A stretch of DNA of 64,000 nt, taken from assembly GCA_051001455.1 (NCBI GenBank), contig JBPCNH010000030.1, positions 1 through 64,000 on the forward strand, given 5' to 3'. The translations under genes and the position numbers were made by a program. Of this stretch, positions 41,614 to 50,243 are shown one piece after another. The notes below the pieces were generated by a model, which worked only from the letters and a program-made list of their open reading frames with translations, did not search any database and was not told where the DNA came from. Within the stretch, counting starts at the first letter, position 1; every line of letters starts with the position of its first letter. Origin of the DNA: JBPCNH01 sp051001455 (GTDB lineage: Bacteria; Actinomycetota; CADDZG01; WHSQ01).

Positions 41614-42665
41614 CAGACACGCTCCCCATCGTCCGCACGCCGCTTGAGGTACTCGAAGAGCTCTCGCTCCCAAGTGGGATAGGAATCCGGCTCGGGGGTT
41701 TCCTCCGTCAGCCGCCGCACCCGCAGATCCTCGATCGTTTCCCTCGTGGTGTAGCGCGGCTCGTACCCGAGCCGCTCTCGAGCGCGACGGATATCCACGA
41801 CCCGTCCGAACAGGATCAACTTCAGTTGATCGGTCGGGAAATCCACCAGTCCGAGGCGGCGTATCACTTCCGCGGCCCCTTGGGCGGCCGGGAGGATCAG
41901 CGGCAGGGGTACCCGACCGAGCAACCTGATGGCTTGCGAAAGGAACACGGACCCGTCTGCCGCGATATTGAAGATCCCACTTTCGTCGGAGAGGACCGAG
42001 AGATACAAGGCTTCGGTTGCATCCTCTTCGTGCAACAGTTGCAAGCGAGGATCAAATCCCAGGGCGGTCGGGACGACCGCCAAAGAGAGGTAGTCGGTGA
42101 TATTAGTCCTGACCGTCGGCCCGACCACGCTTTGGGTTCGCAGGATCACCAAACCGACATCGGGCCTTCGCCGGCCGAAATCACGCACGTATTGCTCCGC
42201 CTCGGCACAGTCCTTGCCGTAACCACCTAATTCCACGTGCCTGCCCGCGTAGTCTTCCGGAATCACCGACGGCTCCCCGGCTTTCGTTCCATAGATTGCC
42301 GTGGACGACCGCATCACAACCCGCTTGATACGGGGCGATCGCTGGGCGGCTGCCAGCAGTTGCATCGTGCCGATGACGTTGTTCTCCTTCATCTGTAAGC
42401 GGCCGCCTAAACGCGCCGGACTGGAGCCGATGTTGGAGTGCACGAGGATGTCCGCTTTCGTGGCTTCGATCACTCGGGCGATCATCGGACTGCGGATGTC
42501 GGCGCGTACGAACTCGAGTCCGTCGATGGGAACCAGAGGCTCGTCGAGGTCGACTCCGATCACCGCCTCGACCGCCGGGTCCCTCTCTAGTCTCTTCGCC
42601 AGGAGCAGCCCCAAGAACCGGGATACGCCCGTTATCAAGACCCTGTGTTTGCCCTCCTCGGCCAT
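41613..42665 (-). CDS. NAD-dependent epimerase/dehydratase
   Basis: A 350-residue extended SDR. Rossmann motif VLITGVSRFLG, then VIGVDLDEPL, NNVIGTMQLLAAA and MRSSTAIYG; the usual YxxxK reads GGYGKDCAEAEQYV, without a Lys at the classical position, common in this subfamily. C-terminal half binds the substrate (LGYEPRYTTRETIEDL). Substrate unknown; the GalE-like mycobacterial homologue sits at the same position relative to bS22. Confidence 0.88.
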   Translation of the reverse strand: MAEEGKHRVLITGVSRFLGLLLAKRLERDPAVEAVIGVDLDEPLVPIDGLEFVRADIRSPMIARVIEATKADILVHSNIGSSPARLGGRLQMKENNVIGTMQLLAAAQRSPRIKRVVMRSSTAIYGTKAGEPSVIPEDYAGRHVELGGYGKDCAEAEQYVRDFGRRRPDVGLVILRTQSVVGPTVRTNITDYLSLAVVPTALGFDPRLQLLHEEDATEALYLSVLSDESGIFNIAADGSVFLSQAIRLLGRVPLPLILPAAQGAAEVIRRLGLVDFPTDQLKLILFGRVVDIRRARERLGYEPRYTTRETIEDLRVRRLTEETPEPDSYPTWERELFEYLKRRADDGERV

Positions 42666-42710
42666 CGTCCGACCCTATCCGGCCAACCGAGGGAAGCGCG
42701 CCCGTCCCGC

Positions 42711-43529
42711 CTAGCTGTTGAGGGGACCGACGATCACCGTTGACCCGGCGCTGGCTCGGAGTCGAGCGGCGGCGTCACCCTTGTTCACCGCGAGCGAGAG
42801 GTGCGCATACGAGTCCTCCACGACGACGAACTGCCCGCTCTTCACGTCCGCGAACGTCCGAGCGTATGGAACCTTGAGGCGCTGTCCTTCGAGGCGGACT
42901 TCGAGAACGTCATCCTGTTTCAGTCCGATCTCCTCGAGATGAGACCGCCCGAAGTTCAGCTGGAGATTCCCGAAACGATCGACCTGAAGGATCTCGGCGT
43001 GAAGGTGATCGTCATGCACCCACGCAACGGGGACCTCGAGGGTCACGAGATCATCGGTGTCGATCGCCGGTCCGAGCTCAGCAGGATCTACTCCTGCAGC
43101 TATGTGCGCGGCCGAGGGCGCAAAGATGTCCCGCCCTTGGAAGGTGCGAGAGACAGGAGTCAACATGAACCTTTCGTCAATGATGTTGAAAGCGCGCTTG
43201 ATCCCACCCGACGCCCCGGCTGCAGGCAACAGCAGACCATTATCGGGACCTACGAAGGTCGCGCCCCATCCACTCTGGATCGCTACGGCGCGCCGAACAG
43301 AACCGACGCTCGGATCTACTACGGCGAGATGCACCGCCTCGGGCATATACCCGACCGATTGCTCGAGCACGATGGCGCCGTGCTGGATGTTCTGACGAAG
43401 GATGTTGTGGTGGATATCCACGACCCTCACGTGAGGGGCGATGCGGAGCATGACGCCGTGGCAGACACCTACGAACTCGTCTTGGAGTCCATAGTCCGAC
43501 AGGAAGGTGACGACATCTCTCTTCTTCAC
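42711..43529 (-). CDS. S-adenosyl-L-methionine hydrolase (DUF62 type)
   Basis: A 272-residue SAM hydroxide adenosyltransferase of the fluorinase/chlorinase-like family. Motifs: FLSDYGLQDEFVGVCHGVM, VVDIHHNI, VVDPSVGS, FVGPDNGLLLPAA, TFQGRDIFAPSAA(H) (Arg/His of the catalytic triad) and QVDRFGNLQLNF. It hydrolyses SAM to adenosine and methionine. The GTG start is only 8 bases after a TAAAAT -10-like element (43539-43544 on the minus strand), suggesting a leaderless transcript. Confidence 0.9.
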   Translation of the reverse strand: MKKRDVVTFLSDYGLQDEFVGVCHGVMLRIAPHVRVVDIHHNILRQNIQHGAIVLEQSVGYMPEAVHLAVVDPSVGSVRRAVAIQSGWGATFVGPDNGLLLPAAGASGGIKRAFNIIDERFMLTPVSRTFQGRDIFAPSAAHIAAGVDPAELGPAIDTDDLVTLEVPVAWVHDDHLHAEILQVDRFGNLQLNFGRSHLEEIGLKQDDVLEVRLEGQRLKVPYARTFADVKSGQFVVVEDSYAHLSLAVNKGDAAARLRASAGSTVIVGPLNS

Positions 43530-43545
43530 GAAGCGGTATTTTAAC

Positions 43546-43582
43546 GAAGAAAGCTGCCGGGTCTCCGGCGGCTCTCTTCTTC
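43546..43582 (-). terminator. Terminator hairpin after bS22
   Basis: A long hairpin: GAAGAA (43546-43551) and AGCTGCCGG (43552-43560) pair with CCGGCGGCT (43565-43573) and TTCTTC (43577-43582), with a 4-base loop and a 3-base bulge. On the minus strand it is followed by TTCGTTAAAAT. It follows bS22 and separates it from the SAM hydrolase gene. Confidence 0.7.
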
Positions 43583-43595
43583 GGTGCTCTAGCGG

Positions 43596-43697
43596 CTACT
43601 TACCTTGCTGGCGGCGCTGCCAACGCGTCTTCTTCAGCATCTTGCGATGCTTTTTCTTCCGCATCTTCTTACGGCGTTTCTTGACCAGTGACGGCAT
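43596..43697 (-). CDS. Small ribosomal protein bS22 (AURKAIP1/COX24 domain)
   Basis: A 33-residue highly basic protein, MPSLVKKRRKKMRKKKHRK followed by MLKKTRWQRRQQGK, close to the actinobacterial protein bS22 that binds 16S rRNA in the small subunit. The ATG at 43697 has GAGG about nine bases upstream. As in mycobacteria it lies between an excisionase-type HTH gene and an epimerase, though here with a kinase-like gene in between. Length of 33 codons puts it below most gene finders. Confidence 0.9.
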   Translation of the reverse strand: MPSLVKKRRKKMRKKKHRKMLKKTRWQRRQQGK

Positions 43698-43725
43698 CAG
43701 TACCTACCTCTTTCCTCGCATCGCT

Positions 43726-44622
43726 TCATTCAGAGCCGAACAGGTGGCGCAGGTCGACTGGGCCACGTGAGCGTCCGGCAGTATCGATCCTCACCGATCC
43801 GATCCGGAGGCCCTTCACGCCCTCGGTCACCGGAGAGATCATCCTAAGTATGTCCTCTGAGGCGTCGTACTCCAAAACGCCGATCCCAACGCACCCTCCG
43901 AGACCATCCTCCATCCCCACGACGAGTTCGCCCAACAGGGCGAGATCGAAGTCTGGTGGGAGCGTCGGCATGAAAACGGTGGGCTTCACCCTCCAGCGGG
44001 AGGTGCCGCTCGAGAAATAGCGTGCGAACTGCTCCTCACGGAAGGTGATCCTGTCGTCCACGGTCCGAAAAACAACCCGGTCGTCGACCTCTACCTCGAT
44101 CACTTCGCTAGGGGTGAAGCGTTGAGCGATGCCTACCACCGGCTCGAGCTCGCCGCCTCGCTCGAACGCCACGATGGAGTCGGGGTGGATCAGGTCCATC
44201 TTGAAGAATTTGAGCGATTGCCCGTAGATCCCCGAGACGAGGCTGGTGGTGTCGAGGATCACCATCTTGGCCCCCTCGTCCTTCGCCCGGGATACCAGCT
44301 TCGCCGCACCCGTGACCAACGGAAGGAGGTGTCCCTTGGGGATCAATGACCCGACGAAACCGAGTGCATCAGCTTGGAACAGCGACTCGTCCGTCAGGTC
44401 GGACTCGCTACGGATGTGCTTCATCCCGATGGTGGTCGGAGGCCCGATCACCGACTGAACGGAATCTGCGTCCACGAGCGCAACGGGCAAGCCTGCAGCA
44501 AGACAGCGCCGGGCGAGCTCTTTCGCGAAGCTTGTTTTCCCCGTATCGATGCCTCCGAGGAGATAGACGACCCCTGGGGCCTCGAGTAGGCGCGCGTAAG
44601 CATCCTCGATCTGAAGCGTCAC
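43726..44622 (-). CDS. Clp1/Grc3-like P-loop polynucleotide kinase-type protein
   Basis: A 298-residue protein. Walker A GGIDTGKTSFAKEL is followed by VDADSVQSVIGPPTTIGM, LVTGAAKLVSRAKDEGAKMVILDTTSLVSGIYGQSLK (Walker-B-like), and a β-rich C-terminal domain. This is the layout of the Clp1/Grc3 RNA 5'-OH kinases known mainly from archaea and eukaryotes, with a few bacterial relatives. The substrate, RNA or DNA, is unproven. GTG start with GGAGG seven bases upstream. Confidence 0.82.
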   Translation of the reverse strand: MTLQIEDAYARLLEAPGVVYLLGGIDTGKTSFAKELARRCLAAGLPVALVDADSVQSVIGPPTTIGMKHIRSESDLTDESLFQADALGFVGSLIPKGHLLPLVTGAAKLVSRAKDEGAKMVILDTTSLVSGIYGQSLKFFKMDLIHPDSIVAFERGGELEPVVGIAQRFTPSEVIEVEVDDRVVFRTVDDRITFREEQFARYFSSGTSRWRVKPTVFMPTLPPDFDLALLGELVVGMEDGLGGCVGIGVLEYDASEDILRMISPVTEGVKGLRIGSVRIDTAGRSRGPVDLRHLFGSE

Positions 44623-44650
44623 CCGTCACCTCCTCGACCAAACAGCAAGA

Positions 44651-44665
44651 CCGCCCCTGGGGCGG
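44651..44665 (-). terminator. Terminator after the HTH gene
   Basis: CCGCCCC, one base, GGGGCGG: a perfect seven-pair stem. On the minus strand it is followed by TCTTGCTGTTT. It lies between the HTH gene stop (44689) and the kinase-like gene start (44622). Confidence 0.6.
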
Positions 44666-44688
44666 CCACGGAAATACGGACCCGGTGG

Positions 44689-44907
44689 TTAGCCGGCGTC
44701 CATGTAACGGGCCTCGAGGTAGCGCAACACGTCGGCCTCTCGCAACCGATAGCCGCGTCCCACCCTCACCGCAGGGAGCTGCCCGGATCTGACGAGACGG
44801 TAGACGGTCATATTCGAGACTCGGAGCTGGCGAGCGACCTCGGCCACCGTCAGGAAGCGTCCTAGAACGCCGCTGTCGGACCTAGTTTCATCCTGCTCGC
44901 TCATCAC
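44689..44907 (-). CDS. Excisionase-family HTH DNA-binding protein
   Basis: A 72-residue winged/MerR-like HTH: FLTVAEVARQLRVSNMTVYRLVRSGQLPAVRVGRGYRLREADVLRYLE, the form found next to proC and bS22 in actinobacteria. It binds DNA, with targets unknown. Start is at the ATG pair near 44907/44904. Confidence 0.9.
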   Translation of the reverse strand: MMSEQDETRSDSGVLGRFLTVAEVARQLRVSNMTVYRLVRSGQLPAVRVGRGYRLREADVLRYLEARYMDAG

Positions 44908-44948
44908 ATCGCGAAGTATAGCAAGCGATGATTTGCGAAGACAGGGCG

Positions 44949-45737
44949 TTATATGACGTCTGCCCCCGCGATGACGTGCTCGTAGAGCCGGGATGCAGGC
45001 TCGTACAGCCGTGGGGGCCTGTTGTCATCGAGCGGCACGATAGACACGTCCTTCCCCTGGCCCCAAGCGATCGCCAGAGCGGGATCGTTGATGTCCATGA
45101 TGGCTATCGTCGAGATGCCCCGCTCGATCGCCGCCCCGGCGAAACCGTGATCGCCCAGGACCAGATCCGGCCACGGGTCGGCTTCCAAGAGGAACTCCAT
45201 CCCGATCGAAGAGTGGGTGTGCTTGAGCGAACCCCAATCGGCGAAGCAACCGACCCCCCCGACGTAGCGGATCTCGGCCTCTCTGCTCTTGCGGCCCCTA
45301 GAGAATCTCTCGTCTTCTCTCAGGTAGAGAACCTTGCCGCCCGCCTCTCGAAAGGCGTCGACGATTCGGATGTAGTGCTCGAGCATCCCGGTGGGATGGC
45401 CGGTGCAGGTAAGGAGCGTCGCTCCAGCGCGAGCGGCGTCTCTAAGCCGCCGAGCGGCAGCCATCATCCCTGCGATGGTCTTGTCCGGATCCATCGTGTC
45501 GTAGCCGGCATGATCGTTCAGATCGTCCGAACACCCGGTCAGCCGAGCCAGATATCCGAGGGCCTCTTCCTCCGGTACGACCGTGGTTCCGCTCACACCG
45601 AAGCAATACTCGGGGTCGCCACCCACGCACTTGGCTAGGTTCGAGAGATTGTTCTGACGAGAATGTGACTTGTGCGGGCCGGTGATGTGCGCCCTGATCA
45701 ATTTCTGCTTCGTTTCCTCGAGCGAGATGGTCCGCAT
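44949..45737 (-). CDS. Conserved actinobacterial protein annotated as a phosphatase
   Basis: A 262-residue protein with TISLEETKQKLIRAHITGPHKSHSRQNNLSNLAKCVGG, LLTCTGHPTGMLEHY, LGDHGFAGAAIERGI, IMDINDPALAIAWGQGK and PLDDNRPPRLY. Proteins of this shape are often labelled phosphatase in actinobacterial genomes; I see no classical phosphatase signature, but acidic and His residues are conserved-looking. Divergent from the SDR gene at 45788. Function not established. Confidence 0.7.
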   Translation of the reverse strand: MRTISLEETKQKLIRAHITGPHKSHSRQNNLSNLAKCVGGDPEYCFGVSGTTVVPEEEALGYLARLTGCSDDLNDHAGYDTMDPDKTIAGMMAAARRLRDAARAGATLLTCTGHPTGMLEHYIRIVDAFREAGGKVLYLREDERFSRGRKSREAEIRYVGGVGCFADWGSLKHTHSSIGMEFLLEADPWPDLVLGDHGFAGAAIERGISTIAIMDINDPALAIAWGQGKDVSIVPLDDNRPPRLYEPASRLYEHVIAGADVI

Positions 45738-45787
45738 CGATGCATCCTAAGATTCGCCCACAGTTACCCATGCCGCAGGAGGCCACG

Positions 45788-46552
45788 ATGTCCACGGAGA
45801 TCTTCTCGCTCGCCGACAAGGTAGCGCTTGTGACCGGAGCCTCACGAGGCATCGGTCGCTCGATCGCCATCGCTTTCGCTAGAGCAGGTGCCGACGTGGC
45901 GGTGGCGGCTCGCAGCGAGGCGGATCTGGAAACGCTCGTCAGAGAGATCGGTGAGACCGGACGGCGCGGTGTCGCGATCCCGACCGACGTCACCGACCGG
46001 GATCAGATCCAGAGGATGGTGGACACGACGGTCGAGCAATTCGGCCGTCTGGACATCCTCGTCAACAACGCCGGAGGATCCAACTTCATGGCGCCGTTGG
46101 TAACGGTCAAGCCAAAGGGATGGGACAAGATCCGTACGCTCAACTTCGATTCCGTCTTCCATGCGACCCAGATCGGCGCGCAAGCGATGCTCGAGAGCGG
46201 AGGGGGATCCATCATCCAGATGGCTTCGGTCGCAGGCATCCAAGGAGCTCAAGGCCTGTCCTTCTACTCGGCCGCGAAGGGCGGTGTGCGACTCTTCAGT
46301 CAGGCAGTGGCCAAAGAACTTGCGGGCTCGAACATCCGCGTGAACGTGATCGCTCCGGGTTGGATCGACACTCCGCTCAACGACTGGATGACGAGTGACG
46401 AACAGACGCTAAAGGCCGCGGAGGGGATGATCCCGATGGGCCGGATCGGTAAGCCGGAGGAGATAGTCGGAGCTGCCATCTTCCTAGCCTCGGAGGCGTC
46501 CTCGTTCGTCACGGGCACGACGCTCGTTGTCGATGGGGGCCAGACCGCGTAG
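45788..46552 (+). CDS. Short-chain dehydrogenase/reductase
   Basis: A 254-residue SDR of the FabG/glucose dehydrogenase type: TGASRGIGRSIA, NNAGGSNFM, catalytic Tyr and Lys in SFYSAAKGGV, PGWIDTPL, and a C-terminal VVDGGQ. AGGAGG five bases upstream supports ATG at 45788 over the earlier in-frame ATG at 45740. Substrate unknown. Confidence 0.92.
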   Translation: MSTEIFSLADKVALVTGASRGIGRSIAIAFARAGADVAVAARSEADLETLVREIGETGRRGVAIPTDVTDRDQIQRMVDTTVEQFGRLDILVNNAGGSNFMAPLVTVKPKGWDKIRTLNFDSVFHATQIGAQAMLESGGGSIIQMASVAGIQGAQGLSFYSAAKGGVRLFSQAVAKELAGSNIRVNVIAPGWIDTPLNDWMTSDEQTLKAAEGMIPMGRIGKPEEIVGAAIFLASEASSFVTGTTLVVDGGQTA

Positions 46553-46572
46553 GTTTCCGGTCTCAGACGCGC

Positions 46573-47757
46573 TCAGCGGGTGCAACGCCCCGAGCCGACC
46601 GGCTCCGTGCGAGAGGATCCCGTTCGCACCTGGTCCTCGACCTCCGCCCCCGTCAAGGCGTAGCCGGTCCTGCCGTCGGTCGTAGATGCAGCGAAGACCA
46701 CTCCGGCGACTTCTCCTGAGGGGAGCACGAACGGCCCTCCTGAGTCGCCTTGCCGTACCGGCGCCCGTAGCTCGTACACCTCGCGCGTGACGAGCTCGCG
46801 CCCATAGATATCGCGCCCGGTCGCGTTGTACGAGGCCTGTACCGCGGCTCGCTTCCCGACGAATTCTCCGTTCCGGTTCCCCGGGTAGCCGAGCGTCGCA
46901 CCGGGGGTTCCTCGCGATTGGATCTCTGTCGTGAGGTCGAGAGGGGGCCCGCTGAGACCGCTCACCTGCAAAACGGCGACATCGATGTCAGGATCGAACA
47001 AGGTGATGTGAGCTTGCCGGTCGCTCTGCCCTAACTCCTGAACCACGAAGGAGGTTCCGCCGGCTACAACGTGAGCGTTCGTAACGATCGAGTCACCGTC
47101 CACTATCCACCCGCTGCCGAGCTGAGTGCCCCCACACGCCGTCGCCAGGATGCGTACGGTTGATTCCTGCGCCGCCTGGATGGCGCGGCGCGCCTGCTTC
47201 TGCGTTGGGAGGTCGACCGGCGGGCTGATTCTGCGGGGAAGCCCGGCGAACACTTGAGGGAATCCTGAGGTATCGAGATACTGCCGGAGATAGGCAAGGA
47301 CGTTCGGGGGCTTCGGCATCAACTCGTTGGTAGCTCTCAGTATCGAGCTGCGGTTCAAAGCCTTGGCCAGATTCTGAAGCGGCGCCTGTACCAAAAGCGA
47401 GCCCACGAGCCAGAAGGACAGCAGCCACACCGCTATACCGAAACCGACACCAAGACCCTGGTCGAGCCCTCCGAGCTTCGCGGTAGAGACGGCACGCCCG
47501 GAACGGTGACCCAGCAAGAACCCGACCGTTTGACCGATCGTCAGACCCACGAACACTACGACCACCGATATCAGGGCGCCTTGAAGACCGGCTTCATCGG
47601 TGAAATAGGCGGCTATGCGCGGCCCCAGAGCCACTCCGGCAAGAAGTCCGAGGAACCCGCCCCCGAGTTCGAATAACTGCGAGAGGAACCCGCGCCGCCA
47701 TCCCCGGAACCCGGCGATCATGGCTACCAAGATGACAACGACATCAACGACGTTCAC
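46573..47757 (-). CDS. Membrane serine protease with CvpA-like helices (MarP type)
   Basis: A 394-residue protein. The first 165 residues form four helices of the CvpA type (VVVILVAMIAGFRGWRRGFLSQLFELGGGFLGLLAG), then a linker and a chymotrypsin-like protease: His in SIVTNAHVVAGG, Asp in DIDVAVL, Ser in RQGDSGGPFVL. Cysteines in TACGG and at the C terminus (GRCTR) can form the activating disulfide described for mycobacterial MarP. The protease site is outside the membrane. It probably acts in acid or oxidative stress response. Confidence 0.9.
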   Translation of the reverse strand: MNVVDVVVILVAMIAGFRGWRRGFLSQLFELGGGFLGLLAGVALGPRIAAYFTDEAGLQGALISVVVVFVGLTIGQTVGFLLGHRSGRAVSTAKLGGLDQGLGVGFGIAVWLLSFWLVGSLLVQAPLQNLAKALNRSSILRATNELMPKPPNVLAYLRQYLDTSGFPQVFAGLPRRISPPVDLPTQKQARRAIQAAQESTVRILATACGGTQLGSGWIVDGDSIVTNAHVVAGGTSFVVQELGQSDRQAHITLFDPDIDVAVLQVSGLSGPPLDLTTEIQSRGTPGATLGYPGNRNGEFVGKRAAVQASYNATGRDIYGRELVTREVYELRAPVRQGDSGGPFVLPSGEVAGVVFAASTTDGRTGYALTGAEVEDQVRTGSSRTEPVGSGRCTR

Positions 47758-47817
47758 AGCGGCATCGTAGGGCCCCTCAAGAACGCTCTGAGAGGGCGGA
47801 GCCGGGTGCAGGGTCCG

Positions 47818-48207
47818 CTAGAACCAGCCCAATCCAGTTCCAAGTGCTCGGATGGTCGAGAAGCAACAGATGAACGCGGCGATACCGAACCATAGCCACG
47901 GCGCTTCAGGAGCCTTGCGCGCGCGCAGATGGGCAACGAGCAAGACCAAGGCCGGGAAGAAAGCGCCGTATACGTAGTGGAGGAACTGCGGATCCCCGAT
48001 CGGACGAGCTCCGGACAGGAACAGCGCCGCTCCGATGACGAACTGGATGATGATGGCTCCCTGCACGACGCCGAGCAATCCGTAGAAGCCGTCGTGATGC
48101 ACTTCTTTTTTGAAGGCCAGGGCTCCGAAAGCCCACAGCGCCAGGATCCCGAAAACGCTTGGGATGGCGTAACCGACGAAACGATGAAGTACCTCGACGA
48201 TATCCAC
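47818..48207 (-). CDS. Four-helix membrane protein, unknown
   Basis: A 129-residue protein with four helices: YAIPSVFGILALWAFGALAF, GLLGVVQGAIIIQFVIGAALFL, YVYGAFFPALVLLVAHL and LWFGIAAFICCFSTIRAL. A His pair lies in EVHHDGFY. I do not recognise a family. It starts 10 bp after the deacetylase-like gene ends, and is likely co-transcribed with it. Confidence 0.75.
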   Translation of the reverse strand: MDIVEVLHRFVGYAIPSVFGILALWAFGALAFKKEVHHDGFYGLLGVVQGAIIIQFVIGAALFLSGARPIGDPQFLHYVYGAFFPALVLLVAHLRARKAPEAPWLWFGIAAFICCFSTIRALGTGLGWF

Positions 48208-48217
48208 GGAGGCGAGG

Positions 48218-49339
48218 TTACCTCTGTGTTGCCAAAGCTTCGAGGCGCGGGAGACAACGCTCGAGCACGTCGCTCACGGAATCCTGCACCGCTCGGCGCG
48301 AGGACGGCGACACTTCTCCGGGGGAACGGTCTTCGAGCCACTCGGGCGGGATCGTTTCGGGTGCACCGACCATCTCCGCGAAATGGATCGTCCATACCTT
48401 GGGAACCACGGTTTCTGCCTGGTAGCCACCTCCGCCGGTCGCGACCCATCGGCCGGCGGTATGAACCTCGACGGCCTCGCGGATTATCCGGGCCATCCGG
48501 GGATAAGCGGTCATGGTCAGATCGAGGCCGGCCAAGGGGTCGCCGTGGTGGGTGTCGGCCCCGAGTTGAGTCACGACGACGTCTGGGCGGAAGACGCTGC
48601 AAACCTTCGGGAAGACCTCCTCCAGCGCCCATAGGTAGTCCTCCTCATTCGTCAGCGGAAGCAGAGGCACGTTTACCGAGGTCCCGAGTCCCTCTCCTTC
48701 GCCAACTTCATCCTCGAACCCCGTTCCCGGATAGAGATAGTGACCCGACTGATGAAGGGAGACGGTCATGACGCGAGGGTCGCGGTAGAAGATCCACTGG
48801 ACGCCGTCCCCGTGATGGACGTCGACATCGAGGTAAACGACCCGCCAAGACGGTTGCAACTCGAGGATCGCAGCGATCGCAGCCGCCGGATCGTTATAGA
48901 TGCAGAAACCGGATGCCTCTCTTCGGCGGGCATGATGAAGACCTCCGGCAGGATTGAACGAGCGGGTAACGTCTCCTCGGGCCACCGCCTCACCCGCAGT
49001 GATCGATGCTCCGCACACGGCAGCCGACGCCCGGTGCATGCCGGAGAAGATCGGGTTGTCTCCCGTCCCCAATCCGAACTCGAACCCCCCACTCTCGGCT
49101 ACCTCACCGGCATCTATCCCCCTGACGGCGCGAACGAAGTCATCGTCATGAACCCGCAGGATCTCTTCGTCCGTCGCCGAGCGGGACGGGATGGAACGTA
49201 CGCCCGGGCGGGTGTCCAGTCCCAGATCGGCGATGTGGTCATAGGTGAGCAGAACTCGTTCGGGTCGCAGCGGGTGCGACGGACCGAAGTCGTAAGCCTT
49301 GGCGATGTCGTCAACCTTCACCAACCCGACGGAGCTCAT
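48218..49339 (-). CDS. Histone deacetylase-family zinc hydrolase (AcuC-like)
   Basis: A 373-residue arginase-fold deacetylase. Zinc ligands and active-site residues are in NPAGGLHHARRREASGFCIYND, VVYLDVDVHHGDGVQW and QLGADTHHGDPLAG; GGGGYQ is near the C terminus. Members such as AcuC regulate acetyl-CoA synthetase by deacetylation. The ATG at 49339 avoids overlap into proC coding sequence. The frame extends upstream to 49408. Confidence 0.9.
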   Translation of the reverse strand: MSSVGLVKVDDIAKAYDFGPSHPLRPERVLLTYDHIADLGLDTRPGVRSIPSRSATDEEILRVHDDDFVRAVRGIDAGEVAESGGFEFGLGTGDNPIFSGMHRASAAVCGASITAGEAVARGDVTRSFNPAGGLHHARRREASGFCIYNDPAAAIAAILELQPSWRVVYLDVDVHHGDGVQWIFYRDPRVMTVSLHQSGHYLYPGTGFEDEVGEGEGLGTSVNVPLLPLTNEEDYLWALEEVFPKVCSVFRPDVVVTQLGADTHHGDPLAGLDLTMTAYPRMARIIREAVEVHTAGRWVATGGGGYQAETVVPKVWTIHFAEMVGAPETIPPEWLEDRSPGEVSPSSRRAVQDSVSDVLERCLPRLEALATQR

Positions 49340-49346
49340 CTGTCGG

Positions 49347-50165
49347 TCAAGCCTCTGGTTCACCCCTTGCGAGCTCCTGCGAACGCTCCATCGCTGCTTG
49401 GATGGCATTCAGGAAAGCGGCGCGCACGCCGGCCTGCTCGAGGACGCGGATCGCACGGATCGTCGTACCGCCTGGGGAGGTCACCATCTCTCGTAGCTCG
49501 ACCGGGTGCATCTTCTCGTCACGCAGCATCTTGGCCGAGCCAAGCATGGTCTGGACCACCAGGTCGGTGGAGATCTCTCTCGATAGACCGAGCAGGATGC
49601 CTGCTTCGATCATCGCTTCCGCCAGTAATGCGAAATAGGCGGGACCGGAACCGGATATCGCGGTGACCGCGTCCAGGTGTTTCTCGGGAACCGTCACGAC
49701 GCGACCGACCGCGGCGAGTACCTCGGTCGCGACCTTGATGTGGTCATCGGAGGCGTGATGACCGGCCGCCAAACCGGCCATGCCTTCGTGCACAACCGAG
49801 GGAGTGTTGGGCATAGAGCGGATGACCGGGATCTCGGGCCCGAGACGGTCCTCGAGATACTCCAATGCAACCGCGGCGACCACGGAAAGAACGGTTTGAT
49901 CGCTGCTCACGTGCTCGGCGATCGAACTCGTGAGAGCTTCGATGTCTTGCGGTTTCACGGCGAGCACGATCACCTCAGCCCCGGAGATGGCAGCTGAGTT
50001 GTCTAGCGAGGTCCTGACACCGTGAGCGGCACGTAGCTCCTCGAGTCGCTCCTCCCGGCGCGCGGTAACGACGATGTCGTCGGCCGAGCACCAATCGGAC
50101 GCGAGGAGCCCGGCAAGGAGAGCTTCCCCCATCTTTCCGCAACCTAGCAATGCCAGCTTTGCCAT
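49347..50165 (-). CDS. proC: Pyrroline-5-carboxylate reductase
   Basis: A 272-residue enzyme making proline from pyrroline-5-carboxylate. NADPH-binding LALLGCGKMGEALLAGLL, VLAVKPQDIEAL, VIRSMPNTPSVVHEGMAGL, and the C-terminal AISGSGPAYFALLAEAMIEAGILLGL and VTSPGGTTIRAI. GGAG precedes the ATG at 50165. It diverges from the proline dehydrogenase gene over a 78-bp region. Confidence 0.96.
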   Translation of the reverse strand: MAKLALLGCGKMGEALLAGLLASDWCSADDIVVTARREERLEELRAAHGVRTSLDNSAAISGAEVIVLAVKPQDIEALTSSIAEHVSSDQTVLSVVAAVALEYLEDRLGPEIPVIRSMPNTPSVVHEGMAGLAAGHHASDDHIKVATEVLAAVGRVVTVPEKHLDAVTAISGSGPAYFALLAEAMIEAGILLGLSREISTDLVVQTMLGSAKMLRDEKMHPVELREMVTSPGGTTIRAIRVLEQAGVRAAFLNAIQAAMERSQELARGEPEA

Positions 50166-50186
50166 AGGGCTCCTATGATGGCAGCA

Positions 50187-50219
50187 GTTCCGCGAGCGTG
50201 GGTAAAGAGACAGCGGAAC
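50187..50219. promoter_or_regulatory. Inverted repeat between proC and proline dehydrogenase
   Basis: GTTCCGC (50187-50193) and GCGGAAC (50213-50219), separated by 19 bp, lie between divergent start codons. This could be an operator switching between proline synthesis and breakdown. Seven-base arms may also occur by chance. Confidence 0.35.
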
Positions 50220-50243
50220 CGATGACCGAATGGGAGACGGCAC

